Below the pieces are notes generated by a model. That model ran no database searches and was not told where the DNA came from. It was given only the letters and a program-made list of their open reading frames with translations. A stretch of 10,304 nucleotides of DNA from NAK82 sp036172345 (GTDB lineage Bacteria; Chloroflexota; Anaerolineae; 4572-78; NAK82): contig JASFBB010000213.1 in assembly GCA_036172345.1 (NCBI GenBank), forward strand, positions 1 to 10,304. The letters run 5' to 3'. Shown here in pieces: positions 6,317-10,304 of this stretch. Position numbers and translations under genes: made by a program. Numbering within the stretch: the first letter of the stretch is position 1; each line of letters opens with the position of its first letter.

Positions 6317-6375
6317 AACCGAGCCGCGCGCGTGAGCAAGCGGCCGTGACAACCGCTCACTCACGGTCGCGGCTT
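6317..6375. repeat. Complete palindromic repeat element, copy B
   Basis: Second full element. The left arm starts at 6317 (CCGAG at 6319). The same 9-base loop lies at 6344-6352, and the right arm runs to about 6375. Arms 6319-6343 and 6353-6377 agree at 19 of 25 positions. It uses GTGAGC where copy A has GTAAGC, and CTCACTCACGG where copy A has CTCCCTCACGG, so A and B are not recent duplicates of each other. It ends about 25 bases before the ribosome site of the next gene. Confidence 0.85.
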
Positions 6376-6416
6376 GAAGGAGGACCGAAACTACGCGATG
6401 AAAGGGGACAGGACCC

Positions 6417-7736
6417 ATGAACAACGGAGTCGAATTCCGCGCGGGAGCCGCTAAGGTGGACATCACGCCACCGGTTGGCTGCTGGCTGGAGGGCATCCCG
6501 CGCGACCGGCCGTCGAACGCCATCCATGACCCTCTGTATGCGCGCGCACTGGTGATCGAACAGGGGCGGGAGCGCATCTGCCTGGTGACGTGTGATCTGA
6601 TCGGCATGCCAAACGAGTATGCGCGCGACGTGCGCACGCACATCGCCGAGGCAATCGGCAGCCACTTCGAGCGCGTGGTGGTCGCGTGCAGCCACAACCA
6701 CTCCGGCCCCATGATGCTCGCTCTGTTCGATCCAGTGGAGCGAATCGACCCACAATATATGCGGGAGCTGGCGGAACGGCTGGTGCGGGTGAGCCAGGAA
6801 GCGGCGGGGCGGCTGCAGCCAGCGCAGCTGGGGGTCGGCCGCGGCGCGGAGACGACCATCAGCCAGTATCGGCGGCTGTGGACGCGCGACGGGCGCATTG
6901 TGATGAACTGGGAGGAGTTTCCGGCGGACCAGATCGTGGGGCCTGCCGAGGAGGGGGATCCGGAATTAGGGGTGGTGCGCATCGCCGCGCTGAACGGCGA
7001 CACGATCGCGGTGCTCTTCAACTATGCCTGCCATCCCAATTCACTCCCCGGCGACAATTTCACCATCACCGCCGATTTTCCCGGCTATGCCGCCGACATG
7101 ATCGAACGCTCTCTAGGAGGTGTCGCCCTTTTCACCAACGGCGCCCAAGGGAGCGTCGATATCGAGGGCTTTGTGGATCGCGACTTCGTCGGGGTGGAAC
7201 GACGCGGACGGGCGCTGGGCCGCGCCGTCCTGCAGGTCTGCGCCGGCATCCAGGAGATGGAGCGACAACCCGTGATCCGCAGCGCTCGTCGCACTTTCTT
7301 GATGCCCTATCGCAAGGTGGCGCCGGAGGTGATCGCCTGGGCAGAGGAAGTCGTCGCCCGCGGACCGCGGGAAGCGGTGACCCTGCGCGACGGCATCTCC
7401 GACGAGATCAAAGCGGAGTTCATCCTGAAGCATGTCCACCGCAGCGAACTGAGTGCCGATTTTGAGCTGGTGGGTATCCGCCTGGGCAAAGCCGTCTTTG
7501 TGACCATCCCAGGTGAACCGTTCACCGAGATCGGGCGGCGGATGAAAGCACTCGTGTCTGACCTACACTTGTATGTCATCGCGTTGGCGAACGGTTATCT
7601 GGGTTACATCGCCACTGAGAAGGCGAGCGCAGAAGGCGGCTATGCCACTGATGTGGCCTCTGGATCTCCTTTCACCGAGCATGCCGAGGATTTGATCTGC
7701 GAGAACACCCGTATTCTATTGACGCGACTGCAATGA
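6417..7736 (+). CDS. Neutral/alkaline ceramidase-type (PF04734-like) hydrolase domain protein
   Basis: A 439-aa protein that carries the N-terminal catalytic domain of neutral ceramidases. Motifs: AAKVDITPPVG (11-21), CSHNHSGP (H93, H95), NYACHPN (H206), ADFPGYA (219-225), TNGAQGSVD (240-248), PGEPFTEIG (E367) and NGYLGYIAT (Y394/Y397). These match the His/His/Glu/Tyr zinc site of this amidase family. True ceramidases are about 650 residues or more, usually secreted, with an extra C-terminal domain. This protein has no signal peptide and ends after the catalytic domain, so it is probably cytoplasmic with a non-lipid amide or ester substrate. AAAGGGG (6401-6407) and AGGA (6410-6413) precede the ATG. 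It is separated from the upstream gene by the repeat array, and its last codons hold the promoter of the transporter genes. The family is clear; the substrate is unknown. Confidence 0.87.
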   Translation: MNNGVEFRAGAAKVDITPPVGCWLEGIPRDRPSNAIHDPLYARALVIEQGRERICLVTCDLIGMPNEYARDVRTHIAEAIGSHFERVVVACSHNHSGPMMLALFDPVERIDPQYMRELAERLVRVSQEAAGRLQPAQLGVGRGAETTISQYRRLWTRDGRIVMNWEEFPADQIVGPAEEGDPELGVVRIAALNGDTIAVLFNYACHPNSLPGDNFTITADFPGYAADMIERSLGGVALFTNGAQGSVDIEGFVDRDFVGVERRGRALGRAVLQVCAGIQEMERQPVIRSARRTFLMPYRKVAPEVIAWAEEVVARGPREAVTLRDGISDEIKAEFILKHVHRSELSADFELVGIRLGKAVFVTIPGEPFTEIGRRMKALVSDLHLYVIALANGYLGYIATEKASAEGGYATDVASGSPFTEHAEDLICENTRILLTRLQ

Positions 7737-7747
7737 AGCTGTATATT
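7719..7747 (+). promoter_or_regulatory. Near-consensus promoter of the ABC transporter genes
   Basis: TTGACG (7719-7724, 5/6) and TATATT (7742-7747, 5/6) are spaced by 17 bp. The -35 lies in the last codons of the ceramidase-like gene and the -10 just after its stop. Transcription would begin near 7754, giving a leader of about 120 nt before the solute-binding protein. This would let the transporter be expressed more strongly than the upstream genes. Confidence 0.7.
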
Positions 7748-7770
7748 AAGGGCAAAATTTATTCCATGCT

Positions 7771-7783
7771 GAAAGGAGGTGAT
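7771..7783 (+). promoter_or_regulatory. Extended Shine-Dalgarno sequence without a start codon
   Basis: GAAAGGAGGTGAT matches the complement of the bacterial 16S rRNA 3' tail over 13 bases. No ATG, GTG or TTG lies at a usable distance; the real start of the next gene is 92 bases downstream and has its own ribosome site. It sits about 17 nt after the predicted transcription start. Such orphan sites near a 5' end are known to protect mRNA (the STAB-SD of Bacillus thuringiensis cry3A), and a similar role is inferred here. GAGG (7776-7779) could also pair with CCTC (7788-7791). Confidence 0.55.
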
Positions 7784-7874
7784 TCGTCCTCGGTCAGTAA
7801 GGTGATTCTGCCTTATATTGTTGTTGTGGCTTAAGTGAGTGTTCACAATGTATTCCAAGGAAGGAGAGAAGCAA

Positions 7875-9227
7875 ATGAAGGCACAAAGAATGATGAATCG
7901 GCGTGAAATGTTGCGTTTGATGGCGCTCACTGGCGCCGGGCTGGCAACCGCAGCGTACGTCGCGCCGGCAGCTGCCTCCCAATCCCACACGTTCGAAACC
8001 CCTAGCGTGGTGCCCCCCGCCGCCGAGAAGGTCAGCTTGCGCCTGATGGTGATGGACTACGACGAGAATATGAAGCCGGACACGCAGGCAGTGGTCGACG
8101 CCTTCAACGCCAGCCAGGACGAGATCGAGCTGAAGCTGGACGTGGTGAGCTGGGGTCAGGGCCACGATGTGCTGGTGACACAGATCAGCGGCGGACAACC
8201 CCCGGACCTGTGCAACGTGAGCGCGCAGTGGTTGGGTGAGTGGGATGCCATCGGCGAGGTGCTCCCCCTGGATGATCTTCTGTCCAAGGAATTCCTGGCC
8301 AACTTCCAGCCCTCCAGCATCAAGGCGTTCACCAACAAGAAGGGACAGCTGGTGGGCATGCCCTACTTCCTTGACCCACGGGCGATGTACTACCGCAAGG
8401 ACCTCTTCGATGAGAAAGGGCTGAACGCGCCGGAGACCTGGGACAACGTGATCGCAGCGGGCAAAGCGTTGCACAACCCGCCCGACATGATCGGTTATGG
8501 GCAGACCTTCTCGCTCAAGTCGGACAGTCTGGACTATTGGTGGTACGCCTGGTTCGGCGTCATCGGCGGCGACGGCAACCTGAGCATCTGGAAGGAAGAC
8601 GGGCGTTCTCGCCTGGCCGAACCGGAGGCCATCGAAGCCACGCAGTGGTGCGTCGATCTGACCCAGAAATACAAGATCACCAACGAGGATTACACCACCG
8701 CCGGCCGTGATGAGGAGTTGCAGCCCCTCTTCTACGCCGGCAAGCTTTCCATGCTGATCACCGGTTCTTGGTTCCCCACCCTGCTGAAGAACAACGCGCC
8801 AGATATGGTCTACGGTCTGACGATGCCACCGGTGAAGACGGCGGGCATGAAACCGGCGACCGGGTTCTGGCCCGATGCGTTGATCATCTTCAAGCAGACC
8901 AAATACCCTAAGCATGCCGCTAAGGTGCTGGAGTTCCTGTTCAGCAAGGAGAACCGGTTGGCCTTTGCCAAGCAGCGCGGCGTCATCCCCGAGCGCATCG
9001 ACGTGGGCATGGATCCGGAGTATGCCGTCAGCGACGTGGAGAAGTTCTTCGTGAAATCGCTGGAGACGGCACACAACGTCTACGAGACGCCATGGCCGGA
9101 GAACTACTACCAGACGCTGAACCTGGGCTTCGAGACAGAAGTAGCGCGCGCAGTGGCTGGCGAGATCACCGCGGAAGAGGCATGCAAGAGCAGCGCGGCG
9201 ATGATCGACGCGGCCAATGGCTTCTAG
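7875..9227 (+). CDS. Family-1 ABC transporter sugar-binding protein with Tat signal
   Basis: A 450-aa extracellular solute-binding protein of the MalE/UgpB type. The N-terminus has a twin-arginine signal: NRREMLRLMALTGAG (RR at residues 9-10), a hydrophobic stretch, and a probable AAA-SQ cleavage site near residue 35. There is no lipobox cysteine. The mature part has the family pattern: an initial strand (SLRLMVMDY), GQGHDVLVTQISGGQPPDLCNV, PYFLDPRAMYYRKDLF and ITGSWFPTLL. I start at ATG 7875 because AAGGAG (7861-7866) lies eight bases before it. An upstream in-frame GTG at 7839 would put 12 charged residues ahead of the Tat signal and has no ribosome site. It captures a carbohydrate outside the membrane for the permease that follows; which sugar cannot be told. 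Only one permease and no ATPase gene are in view, so the transporter continues beyond the window or borrows a shared ATPase. Confidence 0.94.
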   Translation: MKAQRMMNRREMLRLMALTGAGLATAAYVAPAAASQSHTFETPSVVPPAAEKVSLRLMVMDYDENMKPDTQAVVDAFNASQDEIELKLDVVSWGQGHDVLVTQISGGQPPDLCNVSAQWLGEWDAIGEVLPLDDLLSKEFLANFQPSSIKAFTNKKGQLVGMPYFLDPRAMYYRKDLFDEKGLNAPETWDNVIAAGKALHNPPDMIGYGQTFSLKSDSLDYWWYAWFGVIGGDGNLSIWKEDGRSRLAEPEAIEATQWCVDLTQKYKITNEDYTTAGRDEELQPLFYAGKLSMLITGSWFPTLLKNNAPDMVYGLTMPPVKTAGMKPATGFWPDALIIFKQTKYPKHAAKVLEFLFSKENRLAFAKQRGVIPERIDVGMDPEYAVSDVEKFFVKSLETAHNVYETPWPENYYQTLNLGFETEVARAVAGEITAEEACKSSAAMIDAANGF

Positions 9228-9264
9228 AAGCACACCAACTTCCTGGCATAAGGGATTTGTTGCA

Positions 9265-9294
9265 GAGCGCGGAGACGGATCCGTCTCCGCGCTC
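9265..9294. repeat. 30-bp perfect palindrome between binding-protein and permease genes
   Basis: GAGCGCGGAGACG (9265-9277) is followed by GATC and then its exact reverse complement to 9294, giving a 13-bp GC-rich stem with a 4-base loop, and GGATCC at the centre. No T-run follows. Placed between a highly needed binding protein and a less needed permease, it fits a 3'-end stabiliser or partial attenuator, as REP elements do between malE and malF. It is not obviously related to the repeats at 6051-6375. Confidence 0.85.
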
Positions 9295-9337
9295 GTAGGC
9301 CAGAAGGTTCAAATGTCGTAAAAAAACAGGAGATGCA

Positions 9338-10304
9338 ATGGCAGTAACAGCAGAAGCGGCCGTATCAGGTGCTGAGGTCTCACACGAAAATCTCTGGCGG
9401 AGCATCGCGCGCGAGATTAGAGGAAACCACTTTCCTTATCTCCTCCTCGTTCCCAGCATTCTGTGCTTTGCTGCCCTGGTCGTCTATCCGCTGGTCAATA
9501 CGATGATCGGCGCCTTCGCCAAGACGGACACGGTGGGGCGCGCGGTCGAGTTCGGGGCATTGATCAATTTCCGCGACCTTATCCGCGACAAATATATCCT
9601 GAACATCACGATCCAAACGGTCATTTTCGTCTTCGGTTCGGTGACGCTCACGGTGGTGCTCTCGCTTCCCCTGGCACTCATCCTCAACCAAAGGTTCCCG
9701 GGCGCGGCACTGGCGCGTGCGCTTCTGTTGATGCCGTGGGCTGCGCCACTTGCCATATCCGCTATGACATGGCGCTGGATCTTCCACGATCAATTGGGCG
9801 CGCTGAATTACGTGTTGAACACGCTGAACATCACCCAAGCGCGCACCGCCTGGCTCAGCGACCCGGTCTTGGCTTTCATCTGTGTCATATTCGTGGAAGT
9901 GTGGTCTTCCATTCCCTTTATGACGATCATGTTCCTGGCCGGATTGCAGTCCATCCCACCCCACATCTATGATGCCGCCAAGATGGACGGCGCCAACGCA
10001 TGGCACGAGTTCTGGGATATGACGCTGCCGCAGCTGAAGCGCATCACCACCATCGTGACACTCCTCTCGATTATCTGGGCCTTCCGCTCGTTTAATGTCA
10101 TCTGGCCGATGACGCAGGGCAACCCCTTCTTCCGCACCGATAATTCGGTCACCTACCTGTACAAGCTGGCGTTTCGTTCGCTGACCTTCGGCAAGGGCTA
10201 TGCGTTGGCGTTCGCCACGTTTGTGTTCCTGCTCATCTTCAGCGTGGTGTACACCCGAGTGCTGCGCAGCGAGGAGGGGATAAGGAAAGTGGTTTCCTCT
10301 AATC
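9338..10304 (+). CDS. MalF/UgpA-type ABC sugar permease (open at window end)
   Basis: An open frame of 322 codons from ATG 9338 runs off the right edge with no stop. AGGAG (9328-9332) sits five bases before the ATG. Six membrane spans are visible at about residues 33-56, 91-117, 124-146, 176-200, 232-258 and 286-306. The cytoplasmic EAA loop that docks the ATPase reads DAAKMDGANAWHEF (212-225). Homologues are 290-320 aa, so the protein is essentially complete by TRVLRSEE (306-313). The residues after that (GIRKVVSSN) come from an inverted copy of the gene's own 5' part and are unlikely to be the true C-terminus. It forms the membrane channel for the preceding binding protein; the partner permease and ATPase are not in view. 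Confidence 0.92.
   Translation, partial: MAVTAEAAVSGAEVSHENLWRSIAREIRGNHFPYLLLVPSILCFAALVVYPLVNTMIGAFAKTDTVGRAVEFGALINFRDLIRDKYILNITIQTVIFVFGSVTLTVVLSLPLALILNQRFPGAALARALLLMPWAAPLAISAMTWRWIFHDQLGALNYVLNTLNITQARTAWLSDPVLAFICVIFVEVWSSIPFMTIMFLAGLQSIPPHIYDAAKMDGANAWHEFWDMTLPQLKRITTIVTLLSIIWAFRSFNVIWPMTQGNPFFRTDNSVTYLYKLAFRSLTFGKGYALAFATFVFLLIFSVVYTRVLRSEEGIRKVVSSN
9415..9449 (+). repeat. Left copy of a 35-bp inverted repeat (inside permease codons 26-38)
   Basis: Bases 9415-9449 (starting GATTAGAGGAAACCACTTTC) match the reverse complement of 10270-10304 at 34 of 35 positions. Here the sequence encodes EIRGNHFPYLLLV leading into the first membrane span, natural for this family, so this is taken as the genuine copy. 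Its centre contains a smaller palindrome, AGGAAACCACTTTCCT. Confidence 0.95.
10270..10304 (-). repeat. Right copy of the 35-bp inverted repeat, reaching the window end
   Basis: The last 35 bases are the inverted partner of 9415-9449. The only mismatch is G at 10279, where A would be expected. In the permease frame this gives an unnatural C-terminal extension. The match stops at 10270 on the inner side and is cut by the window edge on the outer side, so it may be longer. It may be a fold-back chimera at a contig end or one arm of an invertible segment. Confidence 0.95.

Noticed and set aside
6051..6375. CRISPR array
   Set aside because: Units are 15 to 31 bases, directly abutting, without unique spacers of constant length and without cas genes. 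This is a tandem palindromic repeat.
5593..7021. Long minus-strand open frames (219 and 370 codons) through the repeat array
   Set aside because: They consist mostly of translated repeat units plus antisense of the UroD-like and ceramidase-like genes. The + strand genes have clear family motifs, and the minus-strand peptides show only repeat-derived PLAYARGSV/RAARL strings.
7766..7834. 22-codon leader peptide in the transporter leader
   Set aside because: The ATG has only AAGGG 13 bases upstream, which would lie before the predicted transcription start. The encoded peptide has no regulatory codon run. The strong SD lies inside it, not in front of it.
7839..7874. Upstream GTG start for the solute-binding protein
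   Set aside because: It would add 12 residues before the Tat signal and lacks a ribosome site, while ATG 7875 has AAGGAG at ideal spacing.

Overview
The window is a dense, GC-rich bacterial locus. Every protein-coding gene lies on the + strand, and one tRNA gene lies on the - strand at the left edge. Four things fit an uncultured Chloroflexota (Anaerolineae-like) bacterium: the GC content, a Tat-type signal on the ABC solute-binding protein, the mix of UroD-like, ceramidase-like and DegT-like catabolic genes, and the GC-rich palindromic intergenic repeats. This assignment is an inference of moderate confidence; no rRNA or marker gene is present.

Layout. 1-180: tRNA-Thr(CGU) on the - strand with its own promoter. 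181-393: non-coding DNA holding two palindromic structures. 394-422: a perfect-consensus sigma70-type promoter (TTGACA-17-TATAAT) driving an XRE-cupin regulator (451-1140). The regulator overlaps a DegT/DnrJ/EryC1/StrS-family PLP aminotransferase (1118-2446) by 23 bases. A 13-bp inverted repeat follows, then a zinc-dependent medium-chain dehydrogenase (2547-3569) and a palindromic repeat element (3586-3699). Next come a NagA-like amidohydrolase (3785-4951) and, 14 bases on, an MtaA/UroD-like zinc methyltransferase homologue (4966-6051). A 325-bp array of GC-rich repeats (6051-6375) separates these from a stand-alone neutral/alkaline-ceramidase-type domain protein (6417-7736). A second near-consensus promoter (7719-7747) overlaps the end of that gene. 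It serves a Tat-exported family-1 ABC solute-binding protein (7875-9227), a 30-bp perfect palindrome and a MalF/UgpA-type permease (9338 to the window end).

How the genes may work together (inference). The ABC transporter imports a carbohydrate-like compound and the XRE-cupin protein senses it or a derivative. The NagA-like enzyme would remove an N-acyl group, the dehydrogenase would interconvert a hydroxyl and a ketone, and the aminotransferase would exchange a ketone and an amine. Together this suggests catabolism of an N-acylated amino sugar or aminocyclitol. The UroD/MtaA-like and ceramidase-like proteins have no obvious step in known versions of such pathways. No sugar kinase, isomerase, aldolase, ATPase or corrinoid protein is visible, and the substrate cannot be read from the sequence.

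Caution: the last 35 bases are an inverted copy (34/35) of a stretch inside the permease's own 5' region, so the right edge may be a fold-back assembly or amplification chimera.
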